DNA from: Candidatus Rhodobacter oscarellae
GTDB taxonomy: Bacteria > Pseudomonadota > Alphaproteobacteria > Rhodobacterales > Rhodobacteraceae
Length of the DNA: 64,000 nt
Assembly (NCBI RefSeq): GCF_001078595.1
Contig: NZ_LFTY01000002.1
Coordinates: 579,378-643,377 of the forward strand
Direction of reading: 5' to 3'
Part shown: piece by piece, positions 34,430 through 43,130 of the stretch
Numbering within the stretch: the first letter of the stretch is position 1
Layout: each line of letters begins with the position of its first letter
Notes under the pieces: model-generated
The model's input: only the letters and a program-made list of their open reading frames with translations
What the model was told of the DNA's origin: nothing
Databases searched by the model: none
Made by a program: the position numbers and the translations under genes

Positions 34430-35641
34430 ATGCTGGGACTTAACCGCAGAGACACCTCGCTGGTCATTATCGTCGCGATCCTGACGATGCTGGCGCCCTT
34501 CATCCTCAACCCGTTCCCGTCGAACAGCGGCATGGCGCAGTTCAACGCGGGCTACCCGGACCTGATGCAGAAATTCGTGATCTTCGGCATCTTCGCGATC
34601 GGGTTCAACATCCTGTTCGGCCTCACGGGCTACCTCTCGTTCGGTCACGCGGCCTTCCTGGGCGTGGGCTCTTATAGCTGCGTGTGGATGTTCAAGCTCC
34701 TGGGCTACAATGTGGTGCCCGGGATCGCGCTGAGCGTGATCGTGTCCGGGGTCTTCGCCGTGGGCATCGGCCTGCTCTGCCTGCGCCGGACGGGGATCTA
34801 CTTTTCGATCTTGACGCTGGCTTTCGCGCAGATGTCCTTCGCGCTGGCCTACTCGGTGCTGTCGAACCCGAAGTTCAACCTGACCAATGGCGAGACCGGG
34901 CTGCAGGTCTATGCGGATGACCCGCAGGTGCTGCAATTCGGGAACGCGCCGGACTTCCCGCATCTCTTCGGGCTCTCCTTGCGCAGCATCTACGAGCTGC
35001 AGATCGGCGGATGGGAGTTCCAGTTCCAGGTCGGGTATTACCTGTGCGCGGTCGTTATGCTGCTGTGCTTTTACGTCTCGGTGCGGATCTTCCGCTCGCC
35101 CTTCGGCATGATGCTGCGGGCGGTGAAGTCGAACCAGCAGCGGATGAACTATACCGGCCTGAACACGCGGCCCTACACGCTGGCGGCCTTCGTGATCTCG
35201 GGGATGTATGCTGGCCTGGCCGGTGGGCTTCTGTCGGCGGTGGACCCGCTTGCGGGCGCCGAGCGGATGCAGTGGACGGCCTCGGGCGAGGTGGTTCTGA
35301 TGACGATCCTTGGCGGCATGGGCACCCTAATCGGGCCGATCCTGGGCGCGGGCTTCATCAAGTATCTCGAGGCGATCTTCTCGAAGATCAACGACAACGT
35401 GCTGCATGGCTGGTTCGCCTTCATGCCCGAGGGTATCGAGAACTTCCTGGTCGCGGTCATTCACCCCTTCGTGGGCAAGGGCTGGCACCTGACGCTGGGC
35501 CTGCTGTTCATGGTCGTGGTGATCTTCCTGCCCGGCGGGCTGGTCGAGGGTGGGCAGCGCATCGGGCGCTGGGTCACGGGGCGCGGCAAGAAACCGGCGG
35601 ATGACGGCAGCCATCGCCCCGAATCCACACCTGCGGAATAA
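34430..35641 (+). CDS. Liv-type ABC transporter permease (LivM-like)
   Basis: A 403-residue permease with LivM features: [20 protein letters not shown] (about 61-80), [20 protein letters not shown] (about 120-139), the coupling helix [20 protein letters not shown] and [22 protein letters not shown] precedes the ATG. It pairs with the LivH-like protein to form the channel. A charged tail ([20 protein letters not shown]) is cytosolic. Confidence 0.93.
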   Translation: MLGLNRRDTSLVIIVAILTMLAPFILNPFPSNSGMAQFNAGYPDLMQKFVIFGIFAIGFNILFGLTGYLSFGHAAFLGVGSYSCVWMFKLLGYNVVPGIALSVIVSGVFAVGIGLLCLRRTGIYFSILTLAFAQMSFALAYSVLSNPKFNLTNGETGLQVYADDPQVLQFGNAPDFPHLFGLSLRSIYELQIGGWEFQFQVGYYLCAVVMLLCFYVSVRIFRSPFGMMLRAVKSNQQRMNYTGLNTRPYTLAAFVISGMYAGLAGGLLSAVDPLAGAERMQWTASGEVVLMTILGGMGTLIGPILGAGFIKYLEAIFSKINDNVLHGWFAFMPEGIENFLVAVIHPFVGKGWHLTLGLLFMVVVIFLPGGLVEGGQRIGRWVTGRGKKPADDGSHRPESTPAE

Positions 35642-35653
35642 GGAGAGGAAGCT

Positions 35654-36409
35654 ATGGGTATCCTCGAAGTTAAAGGCGTCAACAAGCGCTTCGGCGGTCT
35701 GCAGGCGCTCGGCGACGTGAACCTCTCGGTGAAGGAGCGCTCCGTGCACGCCATCATCGGGCCGAACGGGGCGGGCAAGTCGACCCTGCTGAACGTGCTG
35801 GTGGGCAAGCTGGTGCCGGATACGGGCTCGGTGATGTTCGACGGGCAGTCGGTGCTGGGGCGCAAGCCGCACGAGATCAACCAGATGGGCATCAGCCGCG
35901 TGTTCCAAACGCCAGAGATCTTCGCCGATCTCTCGGTCAAGGAGAACGTGATGATCCCGGTCCTGGCCAAGCGGGACGGGGCGTTCAAGATGCGCGCCTG
36001 GGAGATGACCTCTAAGGATGGCGAGACCAACGACGCCGCCGAGGCGATGCTGGCCGAGCTGAACATGCAGGACAAGCTGGACGTGCATGCGGGCTCGCTT
36101 AGCCGGGGCGACAAGCGCCGGCTGGAGATCGCCATGTGCCTCAGCCAGAACCCGCGCCTGTTGCTGCTCGACGAGCCCACCGCGGGCATGGCGCGGGCCG
36201 ACACCAACAACACGATCGACCTGCTGAAGGAGATCCACGAGAAGCGCGACATCACCATCGCGATCATCGAGCATGACATGCACGTGGTCTTCTCGCTGGC
36301 GCAGCGCATCACCGTGCTCGCCCAGGGCACGCCGCTGGTCGAGGACACGCCGGACAACATCAAGGGCCATCCGAAGGTCCGCGAAGCCTACCTTGGGGAG
36401 AGCACCTGA
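35654..36409 (+). CDS. Liv-type ABC transporter ATPase (LivG-like)
   Basis: A 251-residue ATPase with Walker A GPNGAGKST (about 36), Walker B LLLLDEPTAGM, and the switch His in IIEHDMHVVFSLAQRITVLA. The signature reads LSRGDKRRLEIA instead of LSxGQ; a charged residue replaces Gln as in some urea/amide relatives. AGGAGAGG precedes the ATG. Stop overlaps livF start (ATGATG). Confidence 0.93.
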   Translation: MGILEVKGVNKRFGGLQALGDVNLSVKERSVHAIIGPNGAGKSTLLNVLVGKLVPDTGSVMFDGQSVLGRKPHEINQMGISRVFQTPEIFADLSVKENVMIPVLAKRDGAFKMRAWEMTSKDGETNDAAEAMLAELNMQDKLDVHAGSLSRGDKRRLEIAMCLSQNPRLLLLDEPTAGMARADTNNTIDLLKEIHEKRDITIAIIEHDMHVVFSLAQRITVLAQGTPLVEDTPDNIKGHPKVREAYLGEST

Positions 36410-37191
36410 TGACCCTGACCGAAGACCAGCTGAGCACGCATGAGCCCAAGGACTTCTCGGCGCATGCCAACAAGGCGGCGACCGCCCCGGCCTATTGCAA
36501 CGTGTGGGACATCCACGCCTATTACGGCGAAAGCTACATCGTCCAAGGCGTGAGCTTTAACATCCACGAGGGCGAGATCCTCGCGCTCCTGGGCCGCAAC
36601 GGCGCGGGCAAGACCTCGACCCTGCGCACCATCGCGCGGCTGGATGACCCGCAGCTGACCCATGGCGAGATCCACCTGGACCACCAGAACGTGCACGAGA
36701 TGAACAGCCACCAGGCGGCCATCGCGGGGATCCAGCTGGTGCCAGAGGACCGGCGCATCATCCCCGGCCTGACGGTGGAGGAGAACCTCAAGCTGGCGCA
36801 GATCGCCGAGCCCAAGGGCTGGTCCTTTGACCGGGTCTACGACCTCTTCCCGCGGCTGGGCGAGCGCCGCACCCAGGAGGGCGTGACGCTTTCCGGTGGC
36901 GAGCAGCAGATGCTGGCCATCGCCCGCGCGCTCTGCCGGGACATCAAGCTTTTGCTGCTGGACGAGCCCTATGAGGGCCTGGCCCCGGTGATCGTGGACG
37001 AGATCGAGAAGACGCTCAACATCATCAAGGAGCAGGGCATCACGACGGTGCTGGTGGAGCAGAACGCGGTGCGCGCGCTGAACCTGGCCGACCGCTCGGT
37101 GATCCTGGACACCGGCACGGTGGTGTTCGACGGCACCGCCAAAGAGGTGCTCGACAACGCCGAGCTGCGCGCCGAGTATCTGGCGATCTAA
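36409..37191 (+). CDS. Liv-type ABC transporter ATPase (LivF-like)
   Basis: A 260-residue ATPase with a 25-residue N-terminal extension, Walker A GRNGAGKTS (about 63), LVPEDRRIIPGLTVEENLKL (LivF mark, about 108-127), signature LSGGEQQMLAIARALCRD and Walker B KLLLLDEPYEGLAPVIVDEI. It shares one base with livG. It completes the importer. The 123-nt gap to acsA carries two strong palindromes. Confidence 0.93.
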   Translation: MTLTEDQLSTHEPKDFSAHANKAATAPAYCNVWDIHAYYGESYIVQGVSFNIHEGEILALLGRNGAGKTSTLRTIARLDDPQLTHGEIHLDHQNVHEMNSHQAAIAGIQLVPEDRRIIPGLTVEENLKLAQIAEPKGWSFDRVYDLFPRLGERRTQEGVTLSGGEQQMLAIARALCRDIKLLLLDEPYEGLAPVIVDEIEKTLNIIKEQGITTVLVEQNAVRALNLADRSVILDTGTVVFDGTAKEVLDNAELRAEYLAI

Positions 37192-37208
37192 ACGCGATTC
37201 TGCGGCTG

Positions 37209-37265
37209 GGGGCAAAAATCCTCGAAGGATTTTTGGTCGGGATTTTTGAAAAATCCCGCGGCCCC
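37209..37265. repeat. palindrome pair between livF and acsA
   Basis: AAAAATCCT-CGA-AGGATTTTT (37214-37234) and CGGGATTTTT-G-AAAAATCCCG (37238-37258) lie side by side within outer GGGGGC/GCGGCCCC arms. They resemble single units of the four-palindrome modules at 27.6 and 42.9 kb. They could attenuate transcription into acsA, since T-runs follow each half on both strands. Confidence 0.75.
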
Positions 37266-37314
37266 ACCGCAGACGGATACGCACAAAAAAACATGAAGTA
37301 ATGGGACGGAACAC

Positions 37315-39255
37315 ATGTCTGAAACCTATGCTCCTTCAGCGGATTTCACCGCCAACGCCCATGCCGACGAGGCCAAGTATAACGAGATGTACGCCGCCTC
37401 CGTCGCCGACCCGGATGCCTTCTGGGCCGAGCACGGGCAGCGGGTGGACTGGATCAAGCCCTTCACCAAGGTGAAGAACTCCAGCTTCGCGCACCCGGAT
37501 GTCTCGATCAAATGGTTCGAGGACGGCACGCTGAACGTCGCCGCGAACTGCATCGACCGGCACCTGGCGACCCGCGGCGATCAGACGGCGATCATCTGGG
37601 AGGCGGACGACCCGAACGCCGACAGCCTGCACATCACCTATAACGAGCTGCACGCGCAGGTCTGCAAGCTGTCCAATGTCTACAAGGGCCTGGGCGTGGG
37701 CAAGGGCGACCGGGTGATCCTCTATATGCCGATGATCCCCGAGGCGGCCTACGCGATGCTGGCCTGCGCGCGGATCGGCGCGGTGCATTCCATCGTGTTC
37801 GGCGGCTTCTCGCCCGACGCCCTGGCGGCGCGGGTCGCGGGCTGCAAGGCCTCGCTGGTGGTCACCGCCGACGAGGCGCCGCGCGGCGGGCGCAACACGC
37901 CGCTGAAGGCCAACGCGGACAAGGCGATGGATATCTGCGGCGACGTGCCGATGCTGGTCGTGGGCCGCACCGGCGGCGGGCCGGGCATGAAGGCGGGGCG
38001 CGACCATTCCTATGAGGCGCTGATGGCCGAGGCCTCCGCCGAGTGCCCGCCCGAGGAGATGGCCGCCGAGGACCCGCTCTTCATCCTCTATACGTCGGGC
38101 TCCACCGGCGCGCCCAAGGGCGTGGTACACACGACCGGCGGCTACCTGGTCTACGCGTCGATGACGCACCAGTACACGTTCGACTACCATGACGGGGACA
38201 TCTTCTGGTGCACCGCGGATGTGGGCTGGGTCACGGGGCACAGCTACATCGTCTATGGGCCGCTGGCGAATGGCGCCACCACGCTGATGTTCGAGGGCGT
38301 GCCGACCTACCCGGATGCGGGGCGGTTCTGGGCGGTCTGCCAGAAGCACAAGGTGAACCAGTTCTACACCGCCCCCACGGCGATCCGCGCGCTGATGGCG
38401 CAGGGCGACGACTTTGTGACGGGCTATGACCTATCGACGATCAAGGTGCTGGGCACGGTGGGCGAGCCGATCAACCCCGAGGCCTGGACCTGGTACAACG
38501 ACGTGGTCGGCGGCGGGCGCTGCCCCATCGTGGACACCTGGTGGCAGACCGAGACCGGCGGGCACATGATGACCCCGCTGCCCGGCGCGCACGCGACCAA
38601 GCCCGGCTCGGCGATGAAGCCCTGCTTTGGGGTGCAGCCGGTGGTGCTAGAGCCCACGTCGGGCGCCGAGATCGACAGCTTCCCCACCGAGGGCGTGCTC
38701 TGCATCAAGGACAGCTGGCCGGGGCAGATGCGCACGGTCTATGGCGACCATGAGCGCTTCGTGAAGACCTACTTCTCGGACTATAAGGGCTATTACTTCG
38801 CCGGCGACGGCTGCAAACGCGACGAGGACGGCGACTGGTGGATCACCGGGCGCGTGGACGACGTGATCAACGTCTCCGGGCACCGGATGGGCACCGCAGA
38901 GGTCGAGAGCGCGCTGGTGGCGCATGAAAAGGTCTCCGAGGCCGCCGTTGTGGGCTACCCGCACGAGATCAAGGGCCAGGGCATCTACGCCTATGTGACG
39001 CTGATGGCGGGCGAGGAATACACCGACGAGCTGCGCGCCGAGCTGTCGACCTGGGTCCGCAAAGAGATCGGCCCCATCGCCAAGCCGGACCTGATCCAAT
39101 GGGCGCCAGGCCTGCCGAAAACCCGCTCCGGCAAGATCATGCGCCGCATCCTGCGCAAGATCGCCGAGAACGACTACGGCGCCCTGGGCGACACCTCGAC
39201 ACTCGCCGACCCGTCCGTGGTGGACGAGCTGATCGCGAACCGGATGAACCGCTGA
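37315..39255 (+). CDS. acsA: acetyl-CoA synthetase
   Basis: A 646-residue acyl-adenylate-forming enzyme. AMP-binding motif [20 protein letters not shown] at about 261-280, [20 protein letters not shown] near 409, [20 protein letters not shown] near 520 and the acetylatable Lys in [17 protein letters not shown] near 606. The Trp in VDTWWQTE marks an acetate-size pocket. It converts acetate, ATP and CoA to acetyl-CoA. It follows the Liv importer in the same direction; a ScfR regulator lies upstream. A terminator follows. Confidence 0.96.
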   Translation: MSETYAPSADFTANAHADEAKYNEMYAASVADPDAFWAEHGQRVDWIKPFTKVKNSSFAHPDVSIKWFEDGTLNVAANCIDRHLATRGDQTAIIWEADDPNADSLHITYNELHAQVCKLSNVYKGLGVGKGDRVILYMPMIPEAAYAMLACARIGAVHSIVFGGFSPDALAARVAGCKASLVVTADEAPRGGRNTPLKANADKAMDICGDVPMLVVGRTGGGPGMKAGRDHSYEALMAEASAECPPEEMAAEDPLFILYTSGSTGAPKGVVHTTGGYLVYASMTHQYTFDYHDGDIFWCTADVGWVTGHSYIVYGPLANGATTLMFEGVPTYPDAGRFWAVCQKHKVNQFYTAPTAIRALMAQGDDFVTGYDLSTIKVLGTVGEPINPEAWTWYNDVVGGGRCPIVDTWWQTETGGHMMTPLPGAHATKPGSAMKPCFGVQPVVLEPTSGAEIDSFPTEGVLCIKDSWPGQMRTVYGDHERFVKTYFSDYKGYYFAGDGCKRDEDGDWWITGRVDDVINVSGHRMGTAEVESALVAHEKVSEAAVVGYPHEIKGQGIYAYVTLMAGEEYTDELRAELSTWVRKEIGPIAKPDLIQWAPGLPKTRSGKIMRRILRKIAENDYGALGDTSTLADPSVVDELIANRMNR

Positions 39256-39262
39256 TCCTGTG

Positions 39263-39289
39263 GTAGGATGGGGTTTAACCCCATCCTAC
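39263..39289. repeat. GTAGGATGGGG palindrome, copy 1
   Basis: A 27-bp palindrome with 13-bp arms (starting GTAGGATGGGGTT, single T centre) directly after acsA. A second copy stands at 40756, so the two copies bracket the atypical tail-collar gene. Confidence 0.8.
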
Positions 39290-39376
39290 ATGTCAAAACG
39301 ACCCCCGTGCCGGGCTTGACCCGGGACCTCCAACCATCTGTAGGGCGGGACTTGTCCCGCCGCCCCGTCAAATTGA

Positions 39377-39404
39377 AAAACCCCGTCGATTGCGGCGGGG
39401 TTTT
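39377..39404 (+). terminator. Rho-independent terminator after acsA
   Basis: AAAACCCCG and CGGGGTTTT pair around a 10-nt loop, ending in four T residues. The A-run on the left gives a potential terminator in both directions. It lies 122 nt after the acsA stop and 39 nt before the next gene. Confidence 0.75.
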
Positions 39405-39442
39405 ATGTTATCGCCATCAAATATTTGAGTTGGAGATTTTCG

Positions 39443-40555
39443 ATGGTTGACGAGGGCGAAAGTGTTGATTTGCCACTATCCGGGGAAGAAGTTCAGAAGA
39501 TCCACGAACTTTACCAAGCCGAAACAGCAAAGGTTCGCTCAGATGCGCTAGGGTTTCTTAGACTCTCTGGATTTGTGGCGGGTGGACTATTTGCCGCTTT
39601 AGCTGCACTGATCGCTTATTTTTTTGGGAGCAGCATCAATGAGTTCGACGACACAATAAGCGCGAAAATAACACGGGCGGAAGCGGATCTTGCCTCGTTT
39701 ATTGAAGAAGCGAACGAAAAAGTTTCTGGAATCAATTCCGAAATAGAGGAACGACTTAGTGAAACAGAGGTTGCGTTGTGGACGGATCGCACCATTAGGG
39801 CCGACATAGTCAAAAGAGCGAGCGCCGCGGTTGATCACGCGTTCGAAAGCCCCGAAGTTCTGGAGTTAATTGGCGTGAATATCAGCGCGATCATCAAGGA
39901 TGAACTGAAGGCGCGAATTGAGAACGAATTCGTAAGAGATCCTACTCAACTAGACGAAAATGTAGCGACGCTGTTAACCGATATCGCGTTGAATATCATC
40001 GTCCCCCAAGTGGAAGCTGAGATTGACGGCTATCGCGGTCAAAGAGGGCCAATCGGACCGATTGGAGTTCGTGGTGAGCCTGGGCCCGCGGGTCCGCAAG
40101 GTCCAAGAGGGCTGCCCGGCATAGATGGAAGGAATGGAACTGATGTGGAAATCCCAGTCGGTATGGTAGCAGCCTTTTTGCCTGGAGAATTTGGCTCACG
40201 TGTTTGTCCGGAAGGATGGCGTCAATTTTCAGAGGCCAACGGGCGATTTATTTTGGGCGCTCGAGAAAACAAATACGAACCAGGTGATCGCGGTGGAGAA
40301 GAAAGTGTGAAGCTGACTCCCGAACAAATGCCAAGTCATGTGCACAAAGTCGGGTGGAGCAGTTCTGGCGTCCTGCACACCATCACTCTCAATGGCACTC
40401 GAGGCGATGTGCCCGACGACCGACAGTACAGAATTGACTTTGAGGCGGAGGGTGGTCAAGCGGGGCGAAATCTTCTAACCGACCAAGTGGGTGGCAATCA
40501 GCCGCACAACAATATGCCGCCCTACATCGCGTTATATTTCTGCAAGAAGGACTAG
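39443..40555 (+). CDS. membrane-anchored coiled-coil/collagen-repeat protein with tail-collar-like C-terminus
   Basis: A 370-residue protein, GGAG 8 nt before the ATG. Order of parts: short cytosolic segment 1-38; one membrane helix about 41-63 (FVAGGLFAALAALIAYFFGS); acidic coiled coil 70-115; helical stalk to about 195; eleven uninterrupted collagen G-X-Y triplets at 199-231; and a C-terminal domain like phage tail-collar/microcystin-dependent tips (GWRQFSEANGRFILGARENK, then LTPEQMPSHVHKVG and NQPHNNMPPYIALYFCKKD). Base composition is clearly AT-richer than its neighbours and codon use differs, suggesting transfer. No phage genes adjoin it. Function unknown; likely a trimeric surface fibre. 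Confidence 0.85.
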   Translation: MVDEGESVDLPLSGEEVQKIHELYQAETAKVRSDALGFLRLSGFVAGGLFAALAALIAYFFGSSINEFDDTISAKITRAEADLASFIEEANEKVSGINSEIEERLSETEVALWTDRTIRADIVKRASAAVDHAFESPEVLELIGVNISAIIKDELKARIENEFVRDPTQLDENVATLLTDIALNIIVPQVEAEIDGYRGQRGPIGPIGVRGEPGPAGPQGPRGLPGIDGRNGTDVEIPVGMVAAFLPGEFGSRVCPEGWRQFSEANGRFILGARENKYEPGDRGGEESVKLTPEQMPSHVHKVGWSSSGVLHTITLNGTRGDVPDDRQYRIDFEAEGGQAGRNLLTDQVGGNQPHNNMPPYIALYFCKKD

Positions 40556-40585
40556 ACGGGGATAGGGCTCCGCCCGTTTGCACCT

Positions 40586-40608
40586 CAATCGGTCCACTGG
40601 ACCGATTG
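40586..40608 (+). terminator. 10-bp hairpin after the collagen/tail-collar gene
   Basis: CAATCGGTCC (40586-40595) and GGACCGATTG (40599-40608) pair perfectly around ACT, 31 nt after the stop. Only CCTTTC follows, so termination would be weak. A second hairpin GCGGGCA-TAAA-TGCCCGC stands at 40710-40727. Confidence 0.45.
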
Positions 40609-40755
40609 CCTTTCAGGATCGGCGCTCACTGCCCGACGGAAGTCCGACGTTTTGCCGACACTTCGCCGACAGCGTTTTTGCCAGGAAAACAAGGCCAATG
40701 GGCGGGGTCGCGGGCATAAATGCCCGCCCGCACCGCACGGTACGTTAACACATCC

Positions 40756-40782
40756 GTAGGATGGGGTTTCACCCCATCTCAC
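40756..40782. repeat. GTAGGATGGGG palindrome, copy 2
   Basis: Begins GTAGGATGGGGTTT and continues CACCCCATC, identical in its left arm to 39263-39289 but with an imperfect right arm. It touches the 3' end of the VOC gene (stop at 40779-40781). Confidence 0.75.
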
Positions 40783-41195
40783 CCTCTCGCCTGATGCACC
40801 TCGATCACATTGCCCTCGGGGTCCTGAAAGAACACCTGGTGCCACTCGGCGCTGAAGGCATGGCCGTAGTCTGAATAGGGCACCCCCTCGGCGTCCAAAA
40901 CGCCCAAGAACCCGGCCAGATCGTCGGTACGGAACGCGATATGGCCGCGCTCTACCGGGTTGATTACCTGCCCGTTCTTGAAGGCCACGCGAAAGTCCCG
41001 CTCCGCCAAATGCATTTGCATCCCGCCATCCGTGGCAAAGCGGATCTTGCCGCTAAACCCCTGATCTTCCGTCTCTTCTGTGCGCGGGAACTGCTCCGCT
41101 GGCATATCATCCAGCCCCAAAACGCGCGTGTAGAAGTCGTGCATCCGGTCCACGTCCTCGGCCACATAATTGATATGGTGGAACTCCAGTTTCAT
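40779..41195 (-). CDS. VOC (glyoxalase/dioxygenase) superfamily protein
   Basis: A 138-residue two-module VOC protein: LEFHHINYVAEDVDRMHDFY at the start, ERGHIAFRTDDLAGFLGVLD near 82-101 and FFQDPEGNVIEVHQ at the end. Candidate metal ligands are His6/7, His about 84 and Glu about 134. It could be a glyoxalase-type or fosfomycin-resistance-like enzyme; the substrate cannot be assigned. AGGGGCAG precedes the ATG. Its 3' end abuts the repeat. Confidence 0.85.
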   Translation of the reverse strand: MKLEFHHINYVAEDVDRMHDFYTRVLGLDDMPAEQFPRTEETEDQGFSGKIRFATDGGMQMHLAERDFRVAFKNGQVINPVERGHIAFRTDDLAGFLGVLDAEGVPYSDYGHAFSAEWHQVFFQDPEGNVIEVHQARG

Positions 41196-41276
41196 GCGCT
41201 GCCCCTGCTTTGCGGTTGTCGCTCTTGCGTATTTCGAACAAGGTGAAGCGGCTGGGGATTGTCAAGGATATCAACC

Positions 41277-42839
41277 ATGAACGGCGCGGAGAGCTTGGTG
41301 CAAACGATGCTGGCCTCGGGCGTGGACACCGTGTTCGCCAACCCCGGCACGTCCGAGATGCATTTCTGCGCCGCCCTGGACCAGTACCCCGAGATGAACT
41401 GCGTGCTCTGCCTCTTCGAGGGCGGCACCAGCGCCGGCGCGGATTGCTATTTCCGCATGAAGCGCGACGTGGCGGGCACCTTGCTGCACCTCGCGCCGGG
41501 TTTCGGCAACGCCTATGCCAACCTGCATAACGCGCGCAAGGCGGGCTCGGGGCTGGTGAACATCGTGGGCGACCACGCCACGCATCACCTGGCCTATGAG
41601 AGCCCGCTGAAGGGCGACATCCAGGGCGTCAGCCAGTCGATAAGCCATTGGTATCGTTGGTCTCCGGATGCGGGCTCGGTCGCGGGGGACGGGGCGGCGG
41701 CGATCCGGGCGGCGCGGTCGCTCAATGGCCAGATCGCCACGCTGGCCCTGCCCGCAAACACCGCTTGGGAGGCGGCGAGGACGCCCGCAGGTCGGGGAGA
41801 TCCGACCGGGGCGGAGCAGCCCCCCGCCTTGCACCGCCCCGAGACCCGCGCCATCGAGGCCGCCGCCCAGAGGCTCACCCTGCCCGGTGCCGCGCTGATG
41901 ATCGGCGGAGCGGCTCTTTTCGGCGGTTTGCGCCAGCTGGCGGGGCAGATCTGCGCCGCCACCGGCGCGCGGCTCTTGATCGACACGTTGATCCCGCGGG
42001 CCTCGCGCGGGGCGGGCACCGCCACCGCCGCGCATCTGCCATACCCGGTGGAGCCCAAGCTCGAGGCGCTCGTGAACACGCGTTCAATTACGCTGCTGGG
42101 CACGCAGCGCCCGGTCACCTTCTTTGCCTATCCCGGCAAGCCCAGCCTGCCCGAGCCCGCCAATTGCGAGATCGCCGAGCTTTGCCGCCCCGAGATGGAC
42201 ATCGCCTTTGCGCTGGACGCGCTGGCGCAGGCCACCAATGCCACCAAGGCCCAGCCGCGCGTCTACCCGCTGGACTTGCCCGCATTGCCCAGCGGCACCT
42301 TAACGCTGGAATCCGCGGGCGCGGCGCTGGCGCATCTGCTGCCCGAGGGCGCGATCGTCTGCAACGAGGCCATCACCTCCGGCTTCCGCTTCGCGCCGCC
42401 GCTGACGCAGGCGCGCCCGCATGAGATGCTGGGCGGCACCGGCGGCGCCATCGGCTGGTCCCTGCCGGGGGCCGTTGGCGCGGCCACGGCCTGCCCGGAC
42501 CGCAAGGTGGTGGTGCTGACGGGGGACGGCTCGGCCATGTACACGATCCAGTCGCTCTGGACGATGGCGCGCGAGGGGCTGGACGTCACCGTGATCGTCT
42601 TTGCGAATCGCGGCTACCAGATCCTGCGCGACGAGCTGCAAAATGTCGGCGTGCAGAGCTATGGCGCGAACGCCCGCGCGATGTTCGATGTTGAGGGGCC
42701 GAGCCTCGATTTCGTGGCCCTGGCCAAGGGGCACGGCGTCCCCGCCAGCCGCGCCGAGACGCTGGAGCAATACACCAGCGCGCTGCAAGCCGCGCTTGCC
42801 AGCGACGGGCCCGCGTTGATCGAGCTGGTCTGCGACTAA
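41277..42839 (+). CDS. thiamine-pyrophosphate enzyme, acetolactate synthase/benzoylformate decarboxylase-like
   Basis: A 520-residue TPP enzyme from the ATG at 41277. N-terminal PYR domain with the activating Glu in CVLCLFEGGTSAGADCYFRM (about 41-60) and VNIVGDHATHHLAYESPLKG. Central domain about 190-330. C-terminal PP domain with GDGSAMYTIQSLWTMAREGL and the metal-binding Asn in VFANRGY. It is annotated in relatives as an acetolactate synthase large-subunit homologue, but no small subunit is adjacent and the motif TIQSLWT resembles decarboxylases. It probably acts on a 2-oxo acid. Confidence 0.88.
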   Translation: MNGAESLVQTMLASGVDTVFANPGTSEMHFCAALDQYPEMNCVLCLFEGGTSAGADCYFRMKRDVAGTLLHLAPGFGNAYANLHNARKAGSGLVNIVGDHATHHLAYESPLKGDIQGVSQSISHWYRWSPDAGSVAGDGAAAIRAARSLNGQIATLALPANTAWEAARTPAGRGDPTGAEQPPALHRPETRAIEAAAQRLTLPGAALMIGGAALFGGLRQLAGQICAATGARLLIDTLIPRASRGAGTATAAHLPYPVEPKLEALVNTRSITLLGTQRPVTFFAYPGKPSLPEPANCEIAELCRPEMDIAFALDALAQATNATKAQPRVYPLDLPALPSGTLTLESAGAALAHLLPEGAIVCNEAITSGFRFAPPLTQARPHEMLGGTGGAIGWSLPGAVGAATACPDRKVVVLTGDGSAMYTIQSLWTMAREGLDVTVIVFANRGYQILRDELQNVGVQSYGANARAMFDVEGPSLDFVALAKGHGVPASRAETLEQYTSALQAALASDGPALIELVCD

Positions 42840-42929
42840 GCCCTACGCGTTGGCGGCGTGCCCGTGGCGGTGTTCAGGGCATCAGAGAACGGGCGAGGTT
42901 GTGTGTTTTTGGCCCGCACCGTTCGTTGG

Positions 42930-43103
42930 GCGCGCCAAATCTCTTGCAAGAGATTTGCACTTTCCTTCCAAGGAAAGTTGGGCCCGCAGACCGGTGAGCG
43001 GTCGCTGTTCAGGGATCAATTCGGGGCGCGCCAAAGAAACTCTTTGAAGAGTTTCGCAATTTTCTTGCAAGAAAATTGCGTCGCGCCAAGGTTCACTGGA
43101 GTC
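42930..43103. repeat. four-palindrome repeat module, copy B
   Basis: Same order as copy A: the CAAATCTC/GAGATTTG unit (42935-42956), ACTTTCC/GGAAAGT (42958-42977), GAAACTCTTTGAAGAGTTTC (43036-43055) and the 26-bp unit with core TTTTCTTGCAAGAAAA (43055-43080). The spacer sequences (GGGCCCGCAG, GAGCGGTCGC, AATTCGGGGCGCGCCA) are also shared with copy A. In the third unit the centre has changed while the arms are kept. Again between convergent genes. Confidence 0.85.
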
Positions 43104-43130
43104 CAAAAGCGCCTCTGACGACACATTCCC

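Noticed and set aside
39443-40555. Prophage remnant around the tail-collar-like gene
   Set aside because: No integrase, capsid, terminase or other tail gene on either side, and the protein has a membrane anchor, unlike virion tail fibres.
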